DNA of 64,000 nucleotides, taken from contig NZ_LYVO01000007.1 of assembly GCF_001984055.1 (NCBI RefSeq), positions 1-64,000 of the forward strand. Reading direction: 5' to 3'. Positions 19,582 through 27,615 of the stretch are shown here, in pieces. This stretch comes from Variovorax sp. KK3. Lineage in GTDB: Bacteria; Pseudomonadota; Gammaproteobacteria; Burkholderiales; Burkholderiaceae_C. Both the position numbers and the translations under genes were made by a program. Under the pieces are notes generated by a model. The model saw nothing but the letters and a program-made list of their open reading frames with translations. It did no database searches and was not told where the DNA came from. The stretch's first letter is position 1. Every line of letters begins with the position of its first letter.

Positions 19582-20724
19582 CTACTGCTTGGGCGCAGCA
19601 GCCAGTTCGAACTTGCCCGCCTTCACGGTCAGCATCACCACGCTCTCGGGCCGTGTGCCGAAGTGGTCGTCCGGCGCGTAGGCGTAGAGGGCCGTCACGC
19701 CGACATGGTTGCGCGTGGCCTCGAGGGCGTCGCGCACCTGCTCGGGGCCGGTGCCGGCCTTGCGGATTGATTCCATCAACAGCATCGCCGCGTCGTAGCC
19801 ATTGCCGGCGAAGGTGGCGGGCAGCTTGCCGTACTTCTTCTGGTAGTCGGCGACGAAGCGCTCCACCACGGGCTTCTGCGTGTCGGACGCGGGCAGCGAC
19901 TCGGTCACGTAGAGCTTGGACGAGGGCAGCATGACGCCGTTGGCGGAGTCGCCGGCCAGGCGCAGGTAGTTGAAGTCGTTGGCCGAGTGCGCCAGGTACA
20001 GCGGTGTCTTGATGCCGAGCGCGCGGTGGTTCTTGGTCGAGATCGCCAGGCCCGGCCCGGTGGCCCAGACCACGGTGGCCTGCGCGTCGGAGGCGCGGAT
20101 CTTGGTGAGCTGCGGCGAGATGTCGGTGTCGGCATTGCCGAAGGTCTCGCGCGCCACGATCTGCACGCCGAAGTCGCCGACCAGCTTGTCGAGCGCATCG
20201 CGGCCGCTGGTGCCGAAGGCCACGTCGGAGTGCAGCACCGCGATTTTCTTGATGCCGCGCGCCTGCATGTCCTTGAGCATGGCGGTCTGCACCACCACGT
20301 CGGTCAGCGGTGCGAGGAAGACGAAGCGCTTCTGCTCGGGCGGCAGCACGATGCCGCGCGAGGCGCCGTTTGCGATCATCGGCACCTTGGCCTTCTCGAC
20401 CGTGTCGGCCACCGCGAAGGCCGAGCCGCTGCTCATGGGGCCGACGATGGCGACCACCTTCTCCTGCTCGATGAGCCGCTTGGCGCCCGAGACGGTCTTG
20501 GTGTTGTCGCTTTCGGAATTGACGTTGACGAACTGCACCTTGCGGCCGGCGATGCCGCCCGCCGCGTTGACCTGCTCGACTGCGAGCATGGCCCCTTCGA
20601 GGCCGGGCTGGCCCAGCGATGCGATGAAGCCGGAAGTCTCGAGCAGGCCTCCGATCTTGATGTCCTGCGCCTGCGCGCCGGCGGCCAGGACGGTGGCGAT
20701 GACGAGGGCTGCGAAGCGTTTCAT
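19582..20724 (-). CDS. LIV-type ABC transporter substrate-binding protein
   Basis: A 380-residue periplasmic binding protein with signal peptide MKRFAALVIATVLAAGAQAQ. The mature protein has the leucine-binding-protein fold (IKIGGLLETSGFIASLGQPGLEGAMLAVEQVNAAGGI, VVAIVGPMSSGSAFAVAD, YDAAMLLMESIRKAG). It captures the substrate for the importer encoded just upstream (21922-25354). AAGGA precedes the start. It is last in the block, after the DUF1116 gene, 25 bases apart. The ligand need not be a branched-chain amino acid; catabolic context suggests an aromatic or heterocyclic compound. Confidence 0.88.
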   Translation of the reverse strand: MKRFAALVIATVLAAGAQAQDIKIGGLLETSGFIASLGQPGLEGAMLAVEQVNAAGGIAGRKVQFVNVNSESDNTKTVSGAKRLIEQEKVVAIVGPMSSGSAFAVADTVEKAKVPMIANGASRGIVLPPEQKRFVFLAPLTDVVVQTAMLKDMQARGIKKIAVLHSDVAFGTSGRDALDKLVGDFGVQIVARETFGNADTDISPQLTKIRASDAQATVVWATGPGLAISTKNHRALGIKTPLYLAHSANDFNYLRLAGDSANGVMLPSSKLYVTESLPASDTQKPVVERFVADYQKKYGKLPATFAGNGYDAAMLLMESIRKAGTGPEQVRDALEATRNHVGVTALYAYAPDDHFGTRPESVVMLTVKAGKFELAAAPKQ

Positions 20725-20749
20725 GGGGAAGGTCCTTCGTGGTTGATGA

Positions 20750-21925
20750 TCAATGGGTGCCGACGCCGTGCAGTGCGCGTTCGAAGTGCGCGACCGCGGC
20801 CTGGAAGATGCCGCCGCCGATACGGCCGCGCCGGCCGTGGCGGTCGAGGATGCCGAGCGCGACCACCGGCGCCTTGCCGGTCTTCAGCACGGCCTGCGCC
20901 GAGAGCCCGAAGCGGGCGTTCGATTGCGTGAAGGCCGGGTGCGGCTTCCACAGCAATGCGCGCGCGAGTTGGTCGGCGGGCTCCGGCAGGAAGGCGCCCA
21001 GCGCCTCGCGCTGCGCGGGCGAATGGCCGAAGGCCATGGCGCCCAGGCCGAAGGCCTCGACGAGCGCGCTGTCGCCGATGGCGGGCAGCCGGTCCGCGGC
21101 ATCGATGCCGGCGTCCAGCCGGCCGTCGGGCGGGGAGGAGGGCGCCAGCACCCAGTGGCCCGGCCGCGCCGCGAGCTGCAGGCCCATGTGCACGCCGTTG
21201 CCGCCCATCGCGGTGACGACCGTGCTGCCTTCGACGCCTTCGGCCGCGCCCAGCATGCACTTGACCGCGGCCATCCAGAGGTTGAGGAAGAAGCCGGGCG
21301 ACTCGGCCAGATAGCCGCTCGCCTGCGCGGGCAGCGGCGCCAGGGCCTGCGCCAGCAGCGCGGTGGCGGCCACGGTGCGGCCGTGTCCGTCGTCGCCTTC
21401 GGCAAGCGCCCGGTCGGCGATGGGCAGCAGGTCGATACCGCTGCGGCAGCGCTCGCGCAGCGCATCGGCGAAGGCGCCGTTGAGCCAGCGCAGATGCGCG
21501 ACCACCTCGGGGCCCGGCAGGCCGAGCCGAAGGGCAGGCCCGCTGCCACCGTTGAGCGGCGCGAATGCGGGGCGTGTGTGGCCGGCCGCATCGTGCACGA
21601 CCTGCACCTGCTGCGAAGGCGAGAGCACCGAAGCCAGCGGCACGGCGCAGCGGTGGTCTTGCGCCGGTGCGAGTCGCACGTCGCCGAGGGCCAGCAGCGC
21701 CAGCGCCTCGTCGCGGTGGTGCGCCCAGCCTTCGAACACCACCGCCGCCGCCGCCGAATTGGCCACGGGCGCCGGCACGGCCGAGGGCTGCTCGAAGGGC
21801 GGCCCGGCATGCAGCACCGTGCGCGGCGGGAAGGCGACGACCTCCGCCGCCGGCCGCAGGTCGACCAGCCGCGGCTGCACGCGCGCGATCGCGCCGAAGG
21901 CTTGCTCGTCCTGCTCGCTCGTCAT
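20750..21925 (-). CDS. DUF1116 protein (AllG/YlbE-like)
   Basis: A 391-residue protein matching DUF1116. Diagnostic segments are FLNLWMAAVKCMLGAAEGVEG, STVVTAMGGNGVHMGLQLA, an IGDSALVEAFGLGAMAFG block and the C-terminal APVVALGILDRHGRRGRIGGG. In E. coli the DUF1116 protein (AllG, YlbE) is a subunit of oxamate carbamoyltransferase together with AllF (FdrA) and AllH (DUF2877). Neither partner gene is present here. Its start overlaps the ATPase stop (ATGA), so it is embedded in the importer operon. It could act on a carbamoyl or ureido intermediate, which is inference. Confidence 0.78.
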   Translation of the reverse strand: MTSEQDEQAFGAIARVQPRLVDLRPAAEVVAFPPRTVLHAGPPFEQPSAVPAPVANSAAAAVVFEGWAHHRDEALALLALGDVRLAPAQDHRCAVPLASVLSPSQQVQVVHDAAGHTRPAFAPLNGGSGPALRLGLPGPEVVAHLRWLNGAFADALRERCRSGIDLLPIADRALAEGDDGHGRTVAATALLAQALAPLPAQASGYLAESPGFFLNLWMAAVKCMLGAAEGVEGSTVVTAMGGNGVHMGLQLAARPGHWVLAPSSPPDGRLDAGIDAADRLPAIGDSALVEAFGLGAMAFGHSPAQREALGAFLPEPADQLARALLWKPHPAFTQSNARFGLSAQAVLKTGKAPVVALGILDRHGRRGRIGGGIFQAAVAHFERALHGVGTH

Positions 21926-23541
21926 GCGACCGCCGCCACGGGTTCGTTGGCCGCGGCCGCCGCTTCGTCGCCGTCCCAGCCCAGGTAGGCCTGGGTGATG
22001 TCGGGCCGGTCGAGCAGTTCGCGGCTGCGGCCCTGCGCCACCACCTTGCCGTTGACCAGGATGTAGGCGCGGTCGGTCACCTGCAGCGCGGAGCGCGCGT
22101 TCTGCTCCACCATCAGCACGGTCACGCCCCGCTCGGTGAGGCGCGGCAGCGACTCGAGAATTTCGCGCGACACCTGCGGCGCCAGGCCGAACGAAGGCTC
22201 GTCCAGCATCAGCAGGCTCGGCTTGTTCATCAGCGCGCGGCCGATGGCGAGCATCTGGCCTTCGCCGCCCGAGAGCGTGCCGGCCTGCTGATCGAGCCGT
22301 TCGCGCAGGCGCGGGAAGAAGTCGAGCACTTCCTCCAGCGCGGCCTGCATCTCGGCGGCGGCGCGGCCGAAGGGAAAGAGCAGTTGCGCGAGGCCGGCCT
22401 TGCGCACCTGGGCGTAGCGGCCCACCAGCAGGTTGTCGCGCACGCTGAGCGCGGGAAAGAGCGCGCGGCCTTCGGGCGCCAGGCTGATGTTGAGGCCGGC
22501 ACGCGCCTCCATCGGCACGCCGGCCAGGTCCTGGTCCTGGAACAGCAAGCCGCCGCCGCTGGGCGCCACGGCGCCGGCCACCGCCTTGAGCAGCGTCGAC
22601 TTGCCTGCACCGTTGGCGCCGATGAGCGCGACGATCTCGCCGCGCCGCACGTCGAGGCTGACCGCATCGAGCGCGATGAGCCCGCCGTAGCGCACGCTGA
22701 GCCGGTCGATGGACAGCAGCGGCGGCGCGTCGGGTGCCTCGGCCGCGGCCGGGCGTGCGGTCACGGCCACGTCGGTGTGACCCAGGTAGGCCTCGATCAC
22801 CGCCGGGTTGGCGCGCACCTCGCCGGGCAGGCCGCGCGCGATCATGCGGCCATGGTCCAGCACCACCATGCGCTCGGCCAGGCGGCCGACGAAGCCCAGG
22901 TCGTGCTCGACGAAGACCACGGTGGTGCCGTTGCGGCGGATGCGCAGGATCACCTCGACCAGCAGGTTCTTCTCCAGCGTGTTGAGGCCCGCGCCGGGCT
23001 CGTCGAGGATCAGCAGCTCGGCGCCGGTGGCCAGCGCGCGGGCCACCGCCAGCAGGCGCTGCTGGCCCGCGGTCAGCAGCACGGCCGGTGTGTCGGCCAG
23101 GTGGCCCAGGCCGACCACCTGGAGATGCTTGAGCGCGTCTTCGCGCAACTGGCGCTGCACGCGTTGCGCGCGGCCGATGCCCAGCAGGCCGTCGAGCACG
23201 CCGCTGCCGCTTCTGGCCACGCCGGCCGCCATCACGTTCTCGCGCACGCTCAGGCTTCGCAGCACCTCGGCGCCCTGGAAGGTGCGCACCAGGCCGCGGC
23301 GGTTGACTGTCTCGGGCGGCAGGCGATCGATGCGCTCGCCTTTGAAGCGCACCTCGCCGGTGTTGGCCGGCACTGCGCCGGAGATGACGTTGAGCATCGT
23401 CGACTTGCCGGCGCCGTTGGGGCCGATGAGCGCGAGGATCTCGCCGCGGCGCACGTCGAAGGACACGTTGTCGAGGGCCTGCAGGCCGCCGAAGCGGCGG
23501 CTGACGCCACGCACGTCCAGGAGGATCTCGGGGCCGCTCAT
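21922..23541 (-). CDS. Fused LivG-LivF ABC ATPase
   Basis: A 539-residue polypeptide containing two complete ABC ATPase domains. Domain 1 (about 1-250, LivG-like) has Walker A GPNGAGKST, signature LTAGQQR and Walker B LLILDEPGAG. Domain 2 (about 275-520, LivF-like) has Walker A GANGAGKST, signature LSGGEGQ and Walker B LLMLDEPSFGL. A linker rich in Ala and Pro joins them (VTARPAAAEAPDAPP). In most LIV systems these are two genes. The frame is continuous, so this is a genuine fusion. Both ends overlap neighbours by ATGA. The domain 1 signature departs from the usual LSYGQQR. Confidence 0.9.
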   Translation of the reverse strand: MSGPEILLDVRGVSRRFGGLQALDNVSFDVRRGEILALIGPNGAGKSTMLNVISGAVPANTGEVRFKGERIDRLPPETVNRRGLVRTFQGAEVLRSLSVRENVMAAGVARSGSGVLDGLLGIGRAQRVQRQLREDALKHLQVVGLGHLADTPAVLLTAGQQRLLAVARALATGAELLILDEPGAGLNTLEKNLLVEVILRIRRNGTTVVFVEHDLGFVGRLAERMVVLDHGRMIARGLPGEVRANPAVIEAYLGHTDVAVTARPAAAEAPDAPPLLSIDRLSVRYGGLIALDAVSLDVRRGEIVALIGANGAGKSTLLKAVAGAVAPSGGGLLFQDQDLAGVPMEARAGLNISLAPEGRALFPALSVRDNLLVGRYAQVRKAGLAQLLFPFGRAAAEMQAALEEVLDFFPRLRERLDQQAGTLSGGEGQMLAIGRALMNKPSLLMLDEPSFGLAPQVSREILESLPRLTERGVTVLMVEQNARSALQVTDRAYILVNGKVVAQGRSRELLDRPDITQAYLGWDGDEAAAAANEPVAAVA

Positions 23542-24488
23542 GCTGCATGCTCCTTCGAAGCCGGTGCCGGGAACACGCGCCGGTACGCATCGGCCAGGCC
23601 CGCCAGCAGCCCGCGCGGGCAGTAGATCATCACCACCACCAGCAGCACGCCGTAGATCACCACGTCGTAGCGCCCGAAGGGCTTGAGCACTTCGCTGATC
23701 AGCACCACGAAGAACACGCCGAAGAGCACGCTCCAGGTGCCGGCGAAGCCGCCCAGCGCCACGATCAGCAGCAGGCGGATCGAGAAGCCCACGTCGAAGG
23801 GCCCGGGACTGATGTAGCCCAGCCAGTGCGCATAGAGCGCTCCGCCGAGGCCGGCATAGGCGCCGCTGAGCGCCATGATCTGCCGCTTGAGCCGCGCGCT
23901 GGCGATGCCGATGGAGCCGGCCACCGATTCGTTTTCGGCCACCGTGCGCATGCTGAGGCCGGCCGGCGAGCGCACCAGGTTGTGGGCCAGCACCATGCCG
24001 ACCAGGCAGACCAGCCACACCAGCGGGTACATGGCGAAGTCGGTGTTGAGCGCGAGGCCGCCCAGGCGCAGCGGATGGATGTCGGACACGCCGTCCTGCC
24101 CGCCGGTCAGCGAGCGCCATTCGACCAGGCCGACGTGGACGATGATGCCGAAGGCCAGCGTCGCCATCGCCAGGTGATGGCCGCGCAGGCGGAACACCAG
24201 CCAGCCGATGGCCCAGGCCGCCAGCGTGGAGAGCGCAGTGGCCAGCAGCATCGACAGCCACGGGTCCAGCCCCAGCGAACGCGCGGCCAGCGCCGAGCCG
24301 TAGGCGCCGAGCCCGACGAAGGCCGCGTGGCCCAGCGAGATCTGGCCCGTGTAGCCCATCAGCAGCGACAGGCCCAGCGCCGGCAGCGCGAACATCGCCG
24401 CCACCACGAACAGGTTGACGAGGTAGGGGTTGCCCAGTGCATACACCGCGGCCAGGAACAGCGCCATGAGCGCCAGCTTCTTGCTCAT
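23538..24488 (-). CDS. LIV-type ABC permease (LivM-like)
   Basis: A 316-residue inner-membrane permease with eight to ten predicted helices. It contains the family signature GLSLLMGYTGQISLGHAAFVG residues near position 42 onward, and the loop AENESVAGSIGIASARLKRQ for ATPase contact. It pairs with the LivH-like protein encoded immediately upstream to form the channel. Start ATG 24488 overlaps the LivH stop (ATGA), and its own stop overlaps the ATPase start. Confidence 0.9.
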   Translation of the reverse strand: MSKKLALMALFLAAVYALGNPYLVNLFVVAAMFALPALGLSLLMGYTGQISLGHAAFVGLGAYGSALAARSLGLDPWLSMLLATALSTLAAWAIGWLVFRLRGHHLAMATLAFGIIVHVGLVEWRSLTGGQDGVSDIHPLRLGGLALNTDFAMYPLVWLVCLVGMVLAHNLVRSPAGLSMRTVAENESVAGSIGIASARLKRQIMALSGAYAGLGGALYAHWLGYISPGPFDVGFSIRLLLIVALGGFAGTWSVLFGVFFVVLISEVLKPFGRYDVVIYGVLLVVVMIYCPRGLLAGLADAYRRVFPAPASKEHAA

Positions 24489-25354
24489 CGCTTCACCGTG
24501 CCCATCTCGCCGAGCAGGCCGCCCGGACGCAGGAAGAGGAAGGCCAGCAGCATCACGAACGCGATCGCGTTCTTGAAGCCGGAGCTCAGGTAGCCGGTGG
24601 CGAAGGCTTCGAGCAGCCCGAGCACCAGGCCGCCGAGCGCGGCGCCGATCGGGTTGCCGAAGCCGCCGATGATGCAGGCCACGAAGCCCTTGATGCCGAG
24701 GAACACGCCGCTGTCGTACTGCATCAGCGCGATGGGCGCGACGATCACGCCGGCGATGGCGCCGGTGAGCCCCGACAGCAGGAAGCCGATGCCGCGCATC
24801 ACGCGGGTCGGAATGCCCATCAGGCCCGCGGCCTGCGGGTCCATGGCGCAGGCGCGGTAGGCGCGGCCGAGGTAGGTGCGCGTGTAGAACACGTAGAGCG
24901 CCACCATCAGCAGCGCGGCACTGCCGAGGATCCAGAAGGCCTGCGGCGGTACCGTCACGCCGCCCAGCTCGATCGGCGTTTCGCCCGAGAAGGCCGGCAG
25001 CGGTTGCGCGTCGGTGCCCCACACCAGCACCGCCACGCCCTGGAAGGCCACGCCCACGCCGATGGTGATGATGATGCCGCGCATCACGTCGTTGCCCGCG
25101 GGCCGGATGGCGATGCGCTCGGTGAGCACGCCCAGCAGGCCCACGCCCAGCACGGCGCCGATGATGGCGACCGGCAGCGAGGCGCCGAAGCCCAGCAGGC
25201 CGACCGCGCCCAGCGCGCCCAGCATCGACGCGTCGCCCTGCGCGAAGTTGACGATGCCGGTGACGTTGTAGACCGCCGTGTAGCCGATGGCGATGAGGCC
25301 GTAGATGCAGCCCACCACCAGGCCGGAGGCCAGGTATTGGAAGAACTCGGTCAT
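24485..25354 (-). CDS. LIV-type ABC permease (LivH-like)
   Basis: A 289-residue inner-membrane permease with about eight helices. The N-terminus is MTEFFQYLASGLVVGCIYGL, followed by the signature VNFAQGDASMLGA; the ATPase-contact loop is RAYRACAMDPQAAGLMGI. First gene of the importer proper. ATG 25354 overlaps the stop of the upstream unknown gene (ATGA), so transporter and oxygenase genes are translationally linked. Confidence 0.9.
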   Translation of the reverse strand: MTEFFQYLASGLVVGCIYGLIAIGYTAVYNVTGIVNFAQGDASMLGALGAVGLLGFGASLPVAIIGAVLGVGLLGVLTERIAIRPAGNDVMRGIIITIGVGVAFQGVAVLVWGTDAQPLPAFSGETPIELGGVTVPPQAFWILGSAALLMVALYVFYTRTYLGRAYRACAMDPQAAGLMGIPTRVMRGIGFLLSGLTGAIAGVIVAPIALMQYDSGVFLGIKGFVACIIGGFGNPIGAALGGLVLGLLEAFATGYLSSGFKNAIAFVMLLAFLFLRPGGLLGEMGTVKR

Positions 25355-25989
25355 GACGCGTTTCCTTGCGCTGCCGCGGGCGCCACCTGCATCCACGATT
25401 CCGAAAAGGCCAGGAAGGCCGTGCTCTTCTTCGTGTCGGCGAAGTCGCGGATGGCGATGCGGCCGGCCAGCGGCTTGCCGTTGATCGTGACCTCGGCTTC
25501 CTCCGCGTCGATGAAGAGGCTGTACATCTGGTGCGCCTTGGTCGGCCCCTTTTCGGCCGGCATGTCGACCGCGTAGGGCTGGCCCAGGCCGCCCCAGGTC
25601 ATCACCACCTCGAAGCCCTCGGCGCGCACGATCTCCTGGTAGCGCGAGCGCGTGTCGCCGGCGCGCTGCACCTCGGTGGCGGCAACGTAGGTGATGGCGC
25701 CCACGCCCGGCGAGACGCGGAACGAGGCGAAGCGCGAGAAGAAGTTGTCGACCAGGAAGCGGGCCAGCGCCTCGTTGTCGCTGACGCAGAAGTTGTGCAC
25801 CTCGGGCAGGCCGCTCGCCACGTTCGGCTGGTCGAGCACCAGCACGCCGCTGCCCATGCCGTAGGGCGAATAGACCACGCGGAAGAAGGTGGCCAGGCCG
25901 GTCCAGGGGCCGTCCTGCTCGTGCTTCAGGTAGATGCCGGGGTTCTCGCCGGTCCAGTCGACGCGGCCCGGATGGATGGGGGATGGCAT
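25351..25989 (-). CDS. Unrecognised protein between Rieske oxygenase and importer
   Basis: A 212-residue protein that I cannot assign. It has no signal peptide or membrane helix. Aromatic-rich stretches (YLKHEQDGPWTGLATFFRVVYSPYG, read in pieces) and beta-type segments (AEEAEVTINGKPLAGRIAIRDF) suggest a compact soluble beta-rich domain. An AGGAG site lies just before ATG 25989. It follows the Rieske gene by 40 bases and overlaps LivH by 4 bases. This position suggests a pathway role: a small oxygenase partner, a substrate-binding or hydrolytic protein, or an isomerase. Confidence 0.7.
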   Translation of the reverse strand: MPSPIHPGRVDWTGENPGIYLKHEQDGPWTGLATFFRVVYSPYGMGSGVLVLDQPNVASGLPEVHNFCVSDNEALARFLVDNFFSRFASFRVSPGVGAITYVAATEVQRAGDTRSRYQEIVRAEGFEVVMTWGGLGQPYAVDMPAEKGPTKAHQMYSLFIDAEEAEVTINGKPLAGRIAIRDFADTKKSTAFLAFSESWMQVAPAAAQGNAS

Positions 25990-26029
25990 GGAAAGCTCCT
26001 CGTGGTGTTCTGGAAGATTCGGATCGGGC

Positions 26030-27391
26030 TCAGGCGACGGTCTCGCGCCGGCTCTCGGCGTAGGCATGGATCAGCGCCCGCACGCGCTCGTGCCGGTCGG
26101 CCTGCTCGTGCTGCGGGCCCTTCACCACGATGTCGGTGATGCCCTTGCCGATTTCGCGCAGCAGCGCCGCGTCGTCCTGCTTGTCTTCGCGCGGTGGCAC
26201 CTGGATCACGGTGTCGTGCGTGTAGGTGGGAATCAGGCCGCCGCTGCGCACGGCAGACACGCCCGGTGCCTCGCCCTCTGCCATGCGTCGCATCTGCCGA
26301 CGAATCAGCTGGCGCAGCATGGCGACGCCGCGGTCGCAGCGCGTGAGGTTCTCCAGCGCATGAACGGCGATGGGACGCTGCGACACCTGCGCGTCGTAGT
26401 CGCCGGGGATGCGCTGTCGTTCCTCGTAAGGACGGTCGCCGTTCTGGCCGAAGAAGTCGACCGACTCGGGGCCGCACTGGCTTTCGTCGGCCAGGCCGCG
26501 CGGGTCGGCGTCGGGATGGAAGTGGCGCCAGCCGATGATGCGGCAGGTGGTGTCGTCCACCGGCGTGGTCCAGCGCGTGATGGCGACGCGGCCGAAGGCC
26601 TTGGGCGTGGCGCCGTCTTCCCACACGTGGCCCACCTGCGCGAGGTTGGGCAGCAGGATGTCGTTGGAGCGCACCCACACGTTGTCGCCCCAGCGCCGGG
26701 TGGTGACGTAGATCATGCCGGTGGGCGTGGGCACGAAGTCCATCTCGGGCAGCTCGCCCCAGGCATCGGCGAAGTGCGAGAAGCTGATGCGCGTGTGCAG
26801 GAACACGGCATGCGCCGGGTCCATCACGTTCTCGTGCACCTGCAGCCAGTTGCACGGGTAGGTGATGTAGTAGGGCACCAGGCGGTCGCCCGGGTGCTCG
26901 AAGGAGTCGTAGATGGGGAACTCGGGCTTCGCGGCCGGCGGCCCGAAGTAGCCGAAGACCAGGCCCTTGTATTCGTGCACCGGGTAGGCGCCGTGGCAGA
27001 GGCTGTGGCGCAGCGTCGATTCGGGCGGGTCGCCGGGGGTTTCGAGGATGGTGCCGTCCACGCCGAACAGCCAGCCGTGATAGCAGCAGCGCAGGCCGTT
27101 CTCTTCGCAGATGCCGAATTCGAGCGAGGTGCCGCGATGGCTGCAGTGCGGCTCCAGCAGGCCCAGTTGGCCGTTCTTCGCGCGGAACAGCACGAGCGTC
27201 TCGCCGAACATGCGCACCTTGATCGGCAGCTCGCCCACTTCGCTGGACAGCGCCACCGGCTGCCAGTAACGCCGCATCAGCTCACCGGCCGGCGAGCCGC
27301 GTTCGACGTGGGTGAGGTCCGCGTCCTCGGCCGGCGCCGGCTGGCGCTCGTAGGCGGAATAGGGTTTGATCAATATGACCTTGCTGGACAT
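26030..27391 (-). CDS. Rieske non-heme iron oxygenase, alpha subunit
   Basis: A 453-residue phthalate dioxygenase-type oxygenase. The Rieske 2Fe-2S ligands are Cys83/His85 (PHCSHRG) and Cys102/His105 (CCYHGW). The mononuclear iron site is Asp191-x2-His194-x4-His199 (DPAHAVFLH), with Asn/Glu upstream in CNWLQVHENV. Enzymes of this group hydroxylate or demethylate aromatic and heterocyclic substrates and take electrons from a PDR/VanB-type reductase. The only such reductase in the window (11677-12574) looks broken. A sigma70-like promoter is placed upstream at 27434-27462. It heads the block leading to the LIV importer. Confidence 0.9.
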   Translation of the reverse strand: MSSKVILIKPYSAYERQPAPAEDADLTHVERGSPAGELMRRYWQPVALSSEVGELPIKVRMFGETLVLFRAKNGQLGLLEPHCSHRGTSLEFGICEENGLRCCYHGWLFGVDGTILETPGDPPESTLRHSLCHGAYPVHEYKGLVFGYFGPPAAKPEFPIYDSFEHPGDRLVPYYITYPCNWLQVHENVMDPAHAVFLHTRISFSHFADAWGELPEMDFVPTPTGMIYVTTRRWGDNVWVRSNDILLPNLAQVGHVWEDGATPKAFGRVAITRWTTPVDDTTCRIIGWRHFHPDADPRGLADESQCGPESVDFFGQNGDRPYEERQRIPGDYDAQVSQRPIAVHALENLTRCDRGVAMLRQLIRRQMRRMAEGEAPGVSAVRSGGLIPTYTHDTVIQVPPREDKQDDAALLREIGKGITDIVVKGPQHEQADRHERVRALIHAYAESRRETVA

Positions 27392-27615
27392 CCGTGGCTC
27401 CGTGCATGCCCCGTGGGGAGGGCGATGCACGAGATCGTAGGAAGCCGCAGGCCGTTCGCCAATTCACATGATCTACGCGCTTGGTTCAGCTTTTCCGAAC
27501 GTCAGGGTTCTCCCGCACCAACGATGGATGCCTTGCCCCAAAGATGGGAAGCACCGCTTCGGCGCGGTGCCTCGATGCATCGGATCATCGGATGGGTCGG
27601 ATGGTCGCGCGGCGT
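27392..27615 (-). promoter_or_regulatory. Intergenic region with promoter for the Rieske gene
   Basis: On the minus strand TTGGCG (27462-27457), a 17-base spacer and TACGAT (27439-27434) form a plausible sigma70 promoter about 40 bases upstream of the Rieske start. Nearer the SAF-domain gene there is a hairpin, GCACCGC/GCGGTGC (27551-27570), that could terminate the upstream transcript, and a short tandem repeat of CATCGGAT (27578-27593). If both readings are right, the dioxygenase/dehydrogenase pair and the Rieske/importer block are separate transcripts. Confidence 0.4.

Noticed and set aside
21565-23625. A 686-codon plus-strand open frame opposite the fused LIV ATPase
   Set aside because: It has no recognisable domain and is the complement of a well-conserved ABC ATPase gene.
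27578-27602. Short tandem repeat of CATCGGAT as a possible mobile-element remnant or binding array
   Set aside because: Only two perfect copies and one degenerate copy are present, which is too few to support a specific role.
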